Source: Reticulitermes lucifugus
Lineage: Eukaryota > Arthropoda > Insecta > Blattodea > Rhinotermitidae
Direction: 5' to 3'
Assembly (NCBI GenBank): GCA_026260175.1
Contig: JAKCWW010001846.1
Coordinates: 42,514-65,596, forward strand
DNA: 23,083 bases
Shown: positions 9,185-18,775 of the stretch, piece by piece
Numbering within the stretch: position 1 is the stretch's first letter
Layout of the letters: each line of letters starts with the position of its first letter
The notes under the pieces: generated by a model
What the model was told of the DNA's origin: nothing
Database searches by the model: none
Seen by the model: the letters and a program-made list of their open reading frames with translations, nothing else
Made by a program: the position numbers and the translations under genes

Positions 9185-9475
9185 AACTGCCAGGCTAGTA
9201 GGTTCCGTGGCTGAAAGTCGAACCAGGCTCCTTCGTAAAATAAGTCTAGAGCAGGGGTGTCCAACGTTTCTGGCATAGGGCCACAGCTTGTGAGTTGTTT
9301 CGAGGGGTGGACGTGTAAAAATTACAATAAGTGTCACACCTAAGCCGCTATACTATAGTGTAGCTTTTATGATATACATATGCATAATTTACGATAATTT
9401 AGGAATGTGGCCGTGGGCCGCAGGTTGGACACCCACCTCTGGTCTATAAAATTACCGCTACACCAGCTTGCTCTT
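9185..9475 (-). mobile_element. tRNA-derived SINE head split by a hAT-type element
   Basis: On the minus strand an A box TGGTGTAGCGG (9465-9455) is followed, after the inserted element at 9252-9441, by a B box GGTTCGACTTT (9224-9214). With the insert removed, the A and B boxes fall at close to tRNA-like spacing, with the insertion in the anticodon-arm region. The 3' end of the SINE is not defined. The split shows the SINE is older than the DNA element. Confidence 0.6.
9252..9441. mobile_element. 190-bp non-autonomous hAT-type element
   Basis: The left end reads CAGGGGTGTCCAAC and the right end is its near reverse complement, sharing the 11-base core GGGTGTCCAAC (right copy has a small insertion near the tip). 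The element is flanked by imperfect 8-bp copies GTCTAGAG (9244-9251) and GTCTATAA (9442-9449). CAGGGGTGTCCAAC tips, 8-bp duplications and GGCC/GGGCCGC subterminal blocks fit hAT MITEs. There is no coding capacity, so movement would need a transposase from another locus. Confidence 0.7.
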
Positions 9476-10254
9476 TGTGTCGTTTCTAATACTTTCTTTT
9501 TACCAGTACATGAGTCGGTAGCATGTATACGTATGGTGAAATCGTGTTTTGTTATGTATTGGAATAGGCTTGTTTCGTTCAATTAGTAACAGTAATTATG
9601 ATGAAATTAGTCAAATATCACGCAGGTTTGCCTTTACAGTACCGTGGCCTACCGTCGCCACATGCATTATCCCACGTGTTTATGAAACACAATGCGTTTT
9701 GGATTTTCCAACATCATCATCAGGCGCTCTTTCATAGGTCGAAACTCATGTTTCACCGCATTAATTAGCAATAACTAACGCCGTGGTTTTGCAAAAACTA
9801 AAATGTGTTGTGATTAGTGAATATATTTGTAGTTTTAAATGATAAACCATGCGCGAATTCACTGACCAGTACATAATTGTTTATCAGTTAGCGTTGAAAT
9901 TGTTCCTTGCGGCCATCACAATGTTGTTTGCCATTATTACCCTAAAAGAGAAAGCTGCTGATATCAGCTGCATACTTGTCAAATACATATCTGCACACAA
10001 AACATTAAATCCTATATTTAATGATCCCAAAGCTTTATTCCAGAAGTTTGTACAGCCGCCATGTCTGTATTACGGATGAGGAAACGTAAAAGAGTGCCAG
10101 TGTATGGACGTGCCAATCATGTTAAACGTCAAATAAAAAACCTGGCAATAGTGTGTATCCTGTGTAATGCCTGTATCTTTAGTTGAAACAGGTTACAGAT
10201 ACGAAAGACGAGGAACAAATCTATTCCTTTGGCGCCTTGCAAGTACTGTAGTCC
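9476..10254. other. Intergenic stretch, nothing recognised
   Basis: An ATG frame at 9849-10079 (76 codons, hydrophobic centre) has no recognised family. Around 9710-9740 there is a CATCATCATCAGG...GGTCGAAAC arrangement that superficially recalls a hammerhead but has its halves in opposing orientation. Confidence 0.5.
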
Positions 10255-10489
10255 CGCTAACTACAACAGGAGCCAGAGCAGCATAACCGGCATAGTAACT
10301 AGGCTACGGGTTGGACGACCAAGGAATCAGGATTCGACTGACGGCAGGGGAAGATCTTTCTCTTTGCCAAATCACCAAGACCGACTCTGCGACCCCACCC
10401 TGCCTCCAGTTCAGTGGGTACTTGGTGAGACTCTTTCTGCAGAAGCAAAGCAACAGGGGCCCGTAGTTGACCACTCACCTCTATCTAGG
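10255..10489 (+). mobile_element. tRNA-headed interspersed repeat, 3'-truncated
   Basis: CATAGTAACTAGGCTACGGG (about 10291) and GGATTCGACTG (about 10330) act as A- and B-box-like blocks. Downstream text includes GGGTACTTGG, AGCAAAGCAACAGGGG and TTGACCACTCACCTC. This matches my recollection of a common arthropod repeat that shows up in predicted proteins as VDHPPPSSAEVK-type peptides. The usual continuation after CTAG is missing because another SINE tail begins at about 10486. Fragments of the same kind occur at about 13.3 and 20.5 kb. Confidence 0.55.
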
Positions 10490-10715
10490 TAAGGTAAAGC
10501 AGTCCCATACAGGCCTGAGGCAGGCCCTTAGGGCTCCAGGAGGTCGAGGNNNNNNNNNNNNNNNNNNNNNNNNNNNNNNNNNNNNNNNNNNNNNNNNNNN
10601 NNNNNNNNNNNNNNNNNNNNNNNNNNNNNNNNNNNNNNNNNNNNNNNNNNNNNTCGAACCCGCGACGTTCCGGTTTGTAGCGCAGTGCCTCAACCAACTG
10701 CGCCACCGCGTGCCA
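10486..10715 (-). mobile_element. tRNA-derived SINE interrupted by an assembly gap
   Basis: On the minus strand the head begins near 10714 with A box TGGCGCAGTTGG (10705-10694) and a B-box start GGGTTCGA (10661-10654), both close to functional tRNA sequence. The middle is unknown bases. The plus-strand segment 10486-10549 (AGGCAGGCCCTTAGGG and flanks) is probably its 3' body and tail. The head differs from the 7508 family, so it is a separate SINE family. Confidence 0.6.
10550..10653. other. Assembly gap of 104 N
   Basis: Unknown bases. Frames drawn across it are not meaningful. It lies inside a SINE, so a collapsed or unresolved repeat is the likely cause, and the stated length may not be the true one. 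Confidence 0.98.
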
Positions 10716-10792
10716 CCTCTATCGACAGCCAAGGCTAAAAATGAACAGAACTATACCTATATGTAATTGAAGGCTTCTGCCGTGGTCGTAAT

Positions 10793-10980
10793 GTTGCTTA
10801 AAAGTTTTTTGGGTTGTAGCCAGGCGTCAATTTTTGGGTTTATAACCAACGTTTCGGGAACACTTGTTTGTCCCATCTTCAGGATATTAGGTAAAAAAGA
10901 CTGACCCTGAAGATGGGACAAACAAGTGGTTATACACCAAAAATTGACGCCGGGCTACAACCCAAAAACTTCTAAGCAAC
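10793..10980. mobile_element. Second inverted repeat with a hammerhead motif
   Basis: Arms 10793-10883 and 10906-10980 are reverse complements at about 90 percent over the aligned part, with a 22-base spacer. The outer ends read GTTGCTTA and TAAGCAAC. The left arm keeps a complete hammerhead core on the minus strand. The right arm lacks 14 bases (those aligning to about 10845-10858), which removes the GAAAC half of that core. Arm length is about 80-90 bases and there is no coding capacity. The sequence is unrelated to the 4206 and 18261 repeats outside the core boxes. Relation to Penelope-like terminal repeats is inferred. Confidence 0.65.
10841..10883 (-). ncRNA. Hammerhead-like ribozyme, left arm only
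   Basis: On the minus strand: CTGAAGA (10882-10876), extra T, helix II GGGA/TCCC around a roughly 12-base loop, then GAA and ACGTT. ACGT is self-complementary, so helix III could form only between two molecules, as proposed for PLE hammerheads. The triplet before the presumed cleavage site is GUU, which is allowed. Helix I is weak (a G-C, a G-U and an A-U pair), so this copy is probably impaired. Confidence 0.5.
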
Positions 10981-11296
10981 GGACCTATACCTCTCACATG
11001 CTTTCATGACATGCACAGGGACTTCACGTTAACGATATCTTTTTCTGCGTGTCTTTCCAATAATATACAAGAACAAACAAAACTAAAGAAAAGCAGCTTC
11101 TTTGCGCTTTTATTTATATGACTGGATAAGAAATGGACGTTTGTGGCAGGACTGCACGTTATTTGCACGACGTGCACCCTGTTGCCTTCAACAAGGCTCT
11201 GGAGACAAGAGTCGCGGAGGTATAAGCATTACATTTCATATGACTGAAAAGCCACTGCTGCGCTCATTTTTCATCCGTCGCCAACTTGTGCTGCAG
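10981..11296. other. Intergenic stretch, nothing recognised
   Basis: Short open frames only; no repeat ends or RNA genes supported. Confidence 0.5.
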
Positions 11297-11305
11297 TGAG
11301 ATATG

Positions 11306-11502
11306 TCTCTTGAAACTGCGGTCAGCTTTGCATCCGCCGGGCAGTTGACAAATTTATATCGGGCATTGGTGGAATTATAATTAACAGGGGAAAGCCGAAG
11401 TGCTTGGAGAGACACCTGCCACAATGCCCGCCACAAATGCCATATGAACTGCCCTTGGAGCGAACCCGGTCCTCTGTGGTGAGAAAACGGTGATTAACCT
11501 CC
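11306..11502 (-). mobile_element. SINE copy, same family as 7508, minus strand
   Basis: Read on the minus strand, GGAGGTTAATCACCG (A-box side) leads to CCGGGTTCG (B box near 11467-11459). The diagnostic body follows: CAGGTGTCTCTCC, CACTTCGGCTTTCCCC, TGTTAA and ATTCCACCAATGCCC (about 11420-11361). TGAGATATG occurs at both 11297-11305 and 11503-11511 and may be the target duplication. If so, the head lacks its first bases. Divergence from 7508 is clear, so the copy is old. Confidence 0.65.
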
Positions 11503-11511
11503 TGAGATATG

Positions 11512-13309
11512 ACACAGAACTTAGATTAATTTAGTTTAAAATTCGTAAGTTTATTAAACGGACTGTTGCATATTTCCATTTTTTTCTTCTAAATTTGCGA
11601 TGTTGGTGCTTGAGGAATTCTTAGGACTTGCCACCGCCAACGGGTTTCTCGCACCGCTAAATTCGCTTCCATGGTAACGGTCAGAGTTACTGAATAACCT
11701 GAAGCCAGTTTTGTTCAAAATCTGATGTAATTTCAATAAATATACTGCAAAATATTTGTTTAACAACTCAAACCACATGAAAATTTATATTTTATTTGTT
11801 TGTTATGTTTTAATTACCTTGACCAGGAGCCCCTTGATGCCAAAACTTAGTTACTCTGTTTTCTGTGCGGTACGCACATTGCTTTATAAATGAGGCCACT
11901 CAGATTGAAAGCAAACTCCGCAAGGCACTGGGTCAGAAGTGAGGCTGCTAACTAAACAAACAGAAAATGTTGCTACTTAAGCGCACCGCAGTTTGGATGT
12001 GAAACTTCAGCTGTTCAAAGCAAGTTGCGCTCAACTTTAAAACCAACTTCCCTAAGGATTACAGAACTAGAAGGAACTCCAGTTACACGTAACATTTAAA
12101 GCTGAGCAGAGTTCATTATATTTAAAGCGTTCCACAGAGATCGGTGCAAACACACAAACTTACGGAATTCCATTATTACTTTCATTTGTTTACTCTTTGC
12201 AGACGAAAATTAATCTACATTTTATGTACAGATCCGGTTCGTACCTCACAGTGAACACTGTGGAGCTCCGGTAGAAAGACCAGTTGTTAACACTATATAG
12301 AGAAATGATTGCCCTTTCTTGTAAGAATTATATAGAACACATAAACACGTTCACAGTTTCGGTAAAATGTAGCGATTCTTGACATTAAACCTCGCTGTAT
12401 ATACAGTTACCACTGGGCTTTAAAGAGAGAATGAAGAACTTGGTACCAGTCATTGGAAGCCGGGTAGATCCTACTGCCAGTCTGGACGAGGTGGTGAAGA
12501 GAAATACCCCTGACTGAATATCTGGGAATACGTGTACATAAAAGTGTTAATGAAGTTATATTTGCTGATAACTGATCATTATCTTTTACTTGGGTCACAT
12601 TGCACAGTAAACTGTACAGCCGGCCGGATCTGTGGTAAGCCGTGATACCAACGAGAATGTAGTCGCTATCCCGTAGACATAAGTACTGTGGGTAGCTTTA
12701 TGATAATGCAGCCTACATGCTTTCAGATACAACAAAACACTGAGGTACTGCACAGGGTCTCGCACAAAGCAGAGCGTTATGTTTTAAACACTCTGTATTT
12801 AATCTACTGTGCAAACACTCTAATTTCTGCTTGTCCTTTAACAAAACGCCAGTCCATAATCACAATGCTTCTCGAGCTCCAAAACACATTTAATCAATGT
12901 CGTCAAGAAGATGTATTTTCATTTGGCCACCCCTGAGAAGGAACAGAAGGAACGCATGACGGAACGTTCACAAAGGCTTAGTACAACCCCCAACACACGG
13001 TTCAGGTAGTGGGCTTCATGCTAGGCTTTTGTATTATCAGACAGGGTTTGCCAAAGAGATCCTATATTATGCTGTTTAAAATATTCTACCACTACCCCTC
13101 GACCGATCCTACCCAAATCACTGGTAGAGAGAACACTGTTACATACTCAACGGTTAAAAGGGGGAAAACTGAAGATTTAGCAGTGTCATTACAAAACCCA
13201 GCTATTTTACCTTCTCCACAGCCAGTTCGATCCAATTAATATTAGCACTGCTCTGTCTTCAGCTCTAGTCATATATTTATATACAGTCTTGCCTTGTCGT
13301 CCCAAGTTA
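11512..13309. other. Long intergenic stretch, no gene recognised
   Basis: Nearly 1.8 kb with only short open frames. The one small structure noted is CACAGTG-AA-CACTGTG at 12247-12262, a perfect seven-pair hairpin. No repeat ends, tRNA-like boxes or coding similarity were found, though an old unrecognised repeat cannot be excluded. Confidence 0.5.
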
Positions 13310-13425
13310 CCCATTCCCACCTAGTGTCGAGGTTAAGAATGGGTGCAGCAATACCTTCTCTACCCTCTAAACAAATAATACCTCGTGCTATGTATTTCAT
13401 GTTACCTTTATGTGCTATTCGGTAG
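13310..13425 (+). repeat. Fragment of the common arthropod repeat (3' part)
   Basis: CCCACCTAGTGTCGAGGTTAAG, then TACCTTCTCTACC and, further on, ATTTCATGTTACC in the same order as I recall for the 3' region of the repeat at 10255 (CACCTCCTTCTAGTGCCGAGGTCAAG and so on). The 10255 copy stops just where this one starts, so the overlap within this window is small and the link rests partly on memory. Confidence 0.4.
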
Positions 13426-13659
13426 TTCTCACCTCAACGATAGTGATTAAAGCACAACGCCAAGCCAAGCACATAAAGCAACAAAACTCCTTAGCCCTAT
13501 AAACATCTCACGATCGCACCCAAATATCCTAGCCAGCACTCTGTTCTTAAACATGTTCAATATACAGCACATTATTTCCTCATAAAGCAGATGATGTTTC
13601 GCTCCCATGCATTTTTGGTGTTTCATTTACCTGCGCTGTTAATTAGTAAGATCACGAAA

Positions 13660-13840
13660 TCTTAGTATCGAGCACTGCTGGAATCTTGACGGGGGAAACC
13701 GAAGCAATCGGAGTGAAACATCTCCCTTTGTCACTTACTCCACAACAAATCCCACATAAACGGTTCTGGAAACGAACCGCGGCTTCTGCGATGCCAGACC
13801 GTCGACTAGCCTCCTGTCACATGGTATGGCTCCTATACAG
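13660..13840 (-). mobile_element. SINE copy, same family as 7508, minus strand
   Basis: On the minus strand GCCATACCATGTGACAGGAGG (about 13829-13809) stands in the A-box position and GGTTCGTTTCC (13778-13768) is the B box. The body then reads TATGTGGGATTTGTTGTGG, GGGAGATGTTTCACTCCG and CTTCGGTTTCCCCCGTCA, matching the 7508 and 17916 copies in order and spacing. The far 3' end is missing or unrecognisable after about 13665. Confidence 0.7.
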
Positions 13841-16800
13841 TTCAGCAGGTCTGATTTATTACGAGAAAATGGACATATTTATTGAGAAGATTTCAAATAA
13901 GTCAGTTTATATACTTCCTAATGGAGCACTTCGTACCGTGAGCTATACACTGAAAAATCCCAGCCAAAGATCTGCATCCCTTCTGAGACGTATCACAAAT
14001 TAACTGCATCGCTCACTCTGCAGTCAGGCAGTCAGTACAAGGTGGACGACCAGGTTTCGGATTCCGTTGTCTGCCTTTTCCCGCGTATCAGGCGCAGAAG
14101 CGTGAAGATGCCACTTGCATCTCATGCTTAGTTATCAATGCTTCGTCCCCAACCTCTTTAGCGTCTTGCTCACCGTGACATGTTGCTTCAGCACCACTGG
14201 GAAACCCCACCTTTACACTGTCCTCTCTGACCCAGGAACAAGGCCTAATACTATTTATTTTCAAACATAGTAGCGGCTGGGACAAGAGTTCACAGAATGG
14301 CGTCCCGGGTCTGAACATCGTGACTCGTGCAGCACCCAGTAGCTCAAGCGGGATCGCTTCTGGCTCTTTTCGCGAAACATCCTATTCAAACCTGAGCCTA
14401 ATTTAGCTTAGGCCATGAGAATTCTAGGAACATGCCTCAGAATAGACTACGGCCCATTCATCGCCAAGTATTCAACTAATTCTACATATAGCCTATGTTA
14501 TCTGGCGTCCCAGCATGCGTTGAAGAACCTCTTTAAGCGATGGAGTGAATTACAATTAGAAACAAGAAAAATGGCGGTTGCAGCCTATGAACCAAGGACC
14601 CTTAACAAGCCAAAAAGAAGCTGGTGACAATCGACGAGCCACAAACCGACGTCGGGTGGTATGGCACGTGTCAACACCTGTTTGCAAAGAACCCTGCAAA
14701 AGACAAGGACATTCAAGCCAAGAAAATCCTATCAACAGAGCAGACATGATCCTGTGTAGGAGACTTCTACAACGAAGAATGGAAAATTAATGGAATTTTG
14801 TTTTCTGGAGGAAAGAAAATAGAAGAAAAAAGCAGAGTGGAAGATGGTTCAATTCGGTATGTATTCATGGCCCGGGCAAGTTTTCAATTGGCCTCGCCTT
14901 CCGATGCAAAAATCCCTGCCTTCATTTCTTTCAACAATAAATTACGACTCCAACTTCTGGAACAATCGCGCGCCTTGTGTTTGTGTTTTGTTTTCAAGGA
15001 ACTAGAGTCTCGAAGAGATTAATCTCTTCCATTCTTTTTTCCACTCGCGAATAAGGAAGCATTTGAATCCAGAGCGGAAATATTTGTTGATTATTCGGTT
15101 ATTTTAAAATTCCCCATCAACTAAAGATGCCATATGGCATCGAATGGAGTACAGTTTAGTTGATGAGTAGGCACGGATGTGTAGAAAATTGTCGTGGCCT
15201 ACTTTAAATACTCCATGTCAGAATTTTCATGGAGGAAGTGAATGGAGGGCCGATCAAAGAACAGCATTCCTCCTGAGAATTACTTGAACGCGAGTGAACA
15301 GGCGTTATCAGTTTAACAACCCGCGCTAAAAACGACAGTTAACTAACAACTAAACCATATTCAAAATCTGTATGAACTTCTTAACCCCGAAGACACCGAG
15401 ATGTAATTTTTAGTTCAGTTTCGACCTTGTATGGACGTAATCAAAACTTCTGAGCTGGCAGAATCAGAAATTCCGCTGTATCAACCGGCGCAAGCATGTG
15501 CTAGATACGAAGTTGCACAAATGCGTAAAAACAAATCACGACATCGAATTAAGGCCAGTCTTTTATTAACTTCAAAAATGGCCATATTTGTGCAGTTACA
15601 CTAGTGAGATACACTGTAGTCAATTCTTTCTAATCCTCTCAACATGACCGAAGACTGTTCAGTTGCCCATTTAAAGACTTACTTATGCTGATAGGCGTAC
15701 TGTATAGCGTCAGAATGATGTTAGCATTCATGTCCCATTATAAGGCACAAAACCCAATGGACAGTGGGAAACCACGAACAACATTGTAACAATTCCCTCA
15801 GCCGAGATTTGACTAAGTGTCTAAGAGTACGGAACACAGGTATGCGGTCTGTTCTGTCCACAATTAAACACCGGTCGATAGATTGCCATATGAAAACAAT
15901 TACTGTGCGCTTCTTACGAGAAAGTGTCTGTGGAGAACAGGACGTCTCGTGTTTTCGGGGCAGAAAATTTAACACAAGCCCAGTCCACACAGTTGTGTAC
16001 TAGTCTGCCCTGACGTTAAAAAATATAAATACAGGCTGCCGGTTGCTAGTGAACATTGCTGAATATTTTAATTAATAAATTCAATAAGACAAAAAATGTA
16101 CGTAAAACGTAACATTATGGCGCCTTCGAATCTTTGCAGCCTGATTTTTCCTCTTCGTTTGTACTGTTCGAATTCGATCTAATAATTTACATGTACATGT
16201 TTTCAAAAGAAATAATGTCCCAAATAATTCACACTCTCTTCACACATTTACTTCTCTATATTGTGCCAGCATTCAAAGAATGGAAACAATGCCCTGAAAC
16301 AAAAGACTGTTTGCTCGTTCATGGCCTACTGTACACGTACAACGCAACTAAACAGATCATAGTGACAGTTAATTCGTTGCGTAATTTCTCGGTTTTTGTG
16401 CTTCTGACAGCAGATCAGAACGTATGTCTATGTTTGCCTTATTGCCCAGCAAGCAAGTCGTATTTGCCTGGCACCATATTATGCATAGATAGTCAATTAT
16501 TTCTTTAGCATTTCTCATTGTGCCTTATGTCTTACAATTATCTCTGAAACGGCAGGACTTTTGAAGAAACATTCTTTCATACAAAACGTGTGTTGCGATT
16601 GTCTGTACAAATTTTTCTTAAGGTTTTTTCATCCCAAGAAGGATCTGGCAAAACATTATCATAAATTTTCGTAGGTCGTCATACTACTGTTTGTGTCAGC
16701 TTTTAACTAAAATTAAATTTTGACGAGAGTTTACTAAAAATCTTTAATAAAAACTTATATAAAATTCCGTCCAGAGGAAACCGGGGTTTTCCAAGAGGAC

Positions 16801-16929
16801 AGACTGACGGACAGACATGACAAAGCTAACAGTCGCTTTTCGAAATTGTTTTTGCGAAGGCGCCTAACAACCACCGACACTGAACATGCACAGGCCTGGA
16901 GAAGCTACACACATAACCATTAAATTTTA

Positions 16930-16932
<3 letters not shown>
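13841..16932. other. Long intergenic stretch, no gene recognised
   Basis: More than 3 kb without a supportable gene. The longest plus-strand frame (16134-16508, 124 codons) starts at TTG and has hydrophobic and cysteine-containing stretches but no known domain. The interval contains one strong symmetric structure at 15115-15165, listed separately. Confidence 0.5.
15115..15165. repeat. Nested palindrome and inverted repeat
   Basis: CATCAACTAAA (15115-15125) and TTTAGTTGATG (15155-15165) are perfect 11-base inverted repeats. Directly inside the left arm is a perfect 16-base palindrome, GATGCCATATGGCATC (15126-15141), followed by 13 unpaired bases. A cruciform or a stem with a side hairpin could form. 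The function is unknown; it could be an element terminus, a DNA-binding site or chance. Confidence 0.6.

Positions 16933-16968
<36 letters not shown>
16933..16968. repeat. TA dinucleotide microsatellite
   Basis: Eighteen uninterrupted TA units. The overlapping frame gives an Ile/Tyr repeat, an artefact. Confidence 0.97.
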
Positions 16969-16971
<3 letters not shown>

Positions 16972-17915
16972 ACAGCCAAAACAGACGGATTTTCGTCAGA
17001 CCATCCGAACGGACGAACATTCGACACTAGCCGGATGCGCACTTCAAATGCATTACTTCCGAACGTTCTTTATAATCATGCATGAAACAAAGAAATGCAC
17101 GCCACCTTGAGAAAACGAGGCATCAATTCTTCCGTAACGAGCCGTACGTATGTGCGTCTGTCTTCATTCTTGGCAAACGGAATTTAAAGACATCCAATAT
17201 ACCCGTATATTACACAAGTCGGCCAGAAGGATGCCATCTTCCATATGGATCAATGAAGGCTGCAGCTTCACACGGAAAAATGGATCATAGGCCAGTAAAG
17301 TAAGACACGGTTACATGTCCAGCCTAGAGAAATTAAAGTTACGGAAAAATGCACCGACTGTTGAAACGTGCCGCTTTACCGTTCAGTCGTGCTGAGCGGT
17401 CTTAACAGGACGGCAATTGAAACGAATCAACAATGGATAAAAGCAAGAAAGAATTACTGAAGAATCGAATAAAACCGAGAACGAAAAAATTAAGGAACAG
17501 AAGTGCGAAAGCAAGGAAGAATGAATTAAGGAAACAGCGAAAGAAAAAATACGCTTAACATAAAAAATATAGTATTACGCATTTTTTGGTCGCCAGTGAG
17601 TCATGGCCGGCCTGCTTAGTCTGTCCGACTTGCTCCACTCTACTGCAAACGCCGTGCGTCCGCGGCAACTTCTCTGGCAGCAATGTATGGCAGGTGACAA
17701 ACATCCCAGGGACAGCCACACATGATTTCAATCGAGCAAATCAGAGGCAGTGCACGCGTAGCTATAGTTCTTCGTAATTAAACTGTGCTAGCATGGGAGG
17801 AAACAGAAAGACAGAAAACAAATTACCGGCGAGACTACTTGGACTTCAGACAGAGAGGAAAACAATCTGGAGCTTCACAATTTGTGTATTTCTTATAGAA
17901 CTAAGGTTCTTAAAT
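16969..17915. other. Intergenic stretch with a purine-rich block
   Basis: The block 17440-17560 is strongly purine-rich on the plus strand. It holds a 41-codon ATG frame, 17433-17558, in good start context (AACAATGG), with 20 Lys or Arg among 41 residues. Such a composition follows directly from AAG/AGA-rich DNA, so a real peptide is unproven. No other gene-like signal is present. Confidence 0.5.
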
Positions 17916-18128
17916 TACATGTGGGATTTGTGGTGGACAAAGTGGCACTGGGACAGGTTTCTCTCCGAGTACTTCGGTTTTACCCTGTCAATTTCATTCC
18001 ACCGGCGTTCCATTAAAATGGAGAAGTAGAAAAAACGTCATCATCTTCCTCATAGCGTTGCACAATAAGCCTTCCAGGCTGCGGTTCGTCCGTAGCATCT
18101 GCTACGGGGCCCTTCAAGACAAAAAAAA
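17916..18128 (+). mobile_element. 5'-truncated SINE copy with perfect target duplication
   Basis: AAGGTTCTTAAAT occurs at 17903-17915 and again at 18129-18141, a perfect 13-bp target duplication. The insert starts inside the body (TACATGTGGGATTTG) and lacks the tRNA head with both pol III boxes. It runs to CGTAGCATCTGCTACGGGGCCC and an A tail of about 10. Truncation at the 5' end with a duplication is what LINE-machinery insertion produces, so this copy was probably dead on arrival. The A tail shows the family uses poly(A)-type priming. Confidence 0.9.
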
Positions 18129-18260
18129 AAGGTTCTTAAATCCATGGAAATAAGAGGGATAGGTCGCTCGTAACTGATAAAATGTGTATTGCAGCATAAT
18201 GTTACAAAGAATCTTCCATATTGTGAACTTAATATTATTCATTCCGTACATTTTCTTTTC

Positions 18261-18610
18261 TATGTTTATTGTCCGACGAATGTACACTTTTATTCACTAT
18301 TAATTTGTGAAACACAGTCCTACATGTTTCGAACCTTATCCCGGCTCATCTTCAGGGACTTCAGTATTTTAGATTACACTGATTTTTTTACATCAATGGT
18401 ACAATTTATACACTGGTTAGAATAGTGAAAACTGAATAATATATAAATTTTTTTACAATCAAGTTATACACTGTTAAAATGATAAAAAGTGCTATAAGTT
18501 ATAGCAGTTGTTTCGGTGTTACAAGTTATACACAGGTTTAAAATGTTAAAAGTTGAATAGTCTTTGTTGTTATGATACCCTGAAAAATAAAAATATCTGA
18601 GATAAAATTG
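18261..18610 (-). repeat. PLE terminal repeat, left (3') arm
   Basis: Downstream of the endonuclease ORF in element orientation. It matches the right arm in reverse complement from TATGTTTATTG at the outer tip to about TACCCTGAAAAATAA near the inner end, with fading similarity inside. It contains the minus-strand hammerhead at 18316-18360, on the element's sense strand. Confidence 0.85.
18316..18360 (-). ncRNA. Hammerhead-like ribozyme in the PLE left arm
   Basis: Same architecture as the motif at 19753 but on the minus strand: AGTCC, CTGAAGA, extra T, GAGCC/GGTTC (one G-U pair), GAA, ACATGT, A, GGACT. Helix I is five perfect pairs. ACATGT is self-complementary and too short to fold on itself, so a dimer is the likely active form. 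It lies on the sense strand of the element and could process its transcripts. Confidence 0.75.
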
Positions 18611-18775
18611 ATAGTCTTATTCAAGTTAATACGATTTTTTAGTTAGTAGGTAGAACGTAAGTTGAAACGGTCAACGTTGTACATATCTGTGTATTGGAGT
18701 TGGTACGTTCACTATTGAGTGGGGAGAATAGTACTGGCTATTAAGTGGTTTAACTGGTATTTACGTAGGTCACTG

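Noticed and set aside
9705..9745. CATCATCATCAGG...GGTCGAAAC arrangement resembling hammerhead core boxes
   Set aside because: The CTGATGA box reads on the minus strand and GAAAC on the plus strand, so they cannot belong to one ribozyme. It could be a rearranged repeat end but nothing supports that.
10467..10766. Frames running through the N block
   Set aside because: Unknown bases cannot be called open; the flanks are SINE sequence.
12247..12262. CACAGTG-AA-CACTGTG hairpin as a regulatory site
   Set aside because: Seven perfect pairs but isolated, with no neighbouring promoter motif or repeat; too little to call.
16134..16508. 124-codon plus-strand frame
   Set aside because: Starts at TTG, no domain, irregular hydrophobic pieces; no splice or promoter context. 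Kept only as part of an intergenic description.
16826..17020. Minus-strand frame with an Ile/Tyr run
   Set aside because: Translation of the TA microsatellite; flanking residues show no domain.
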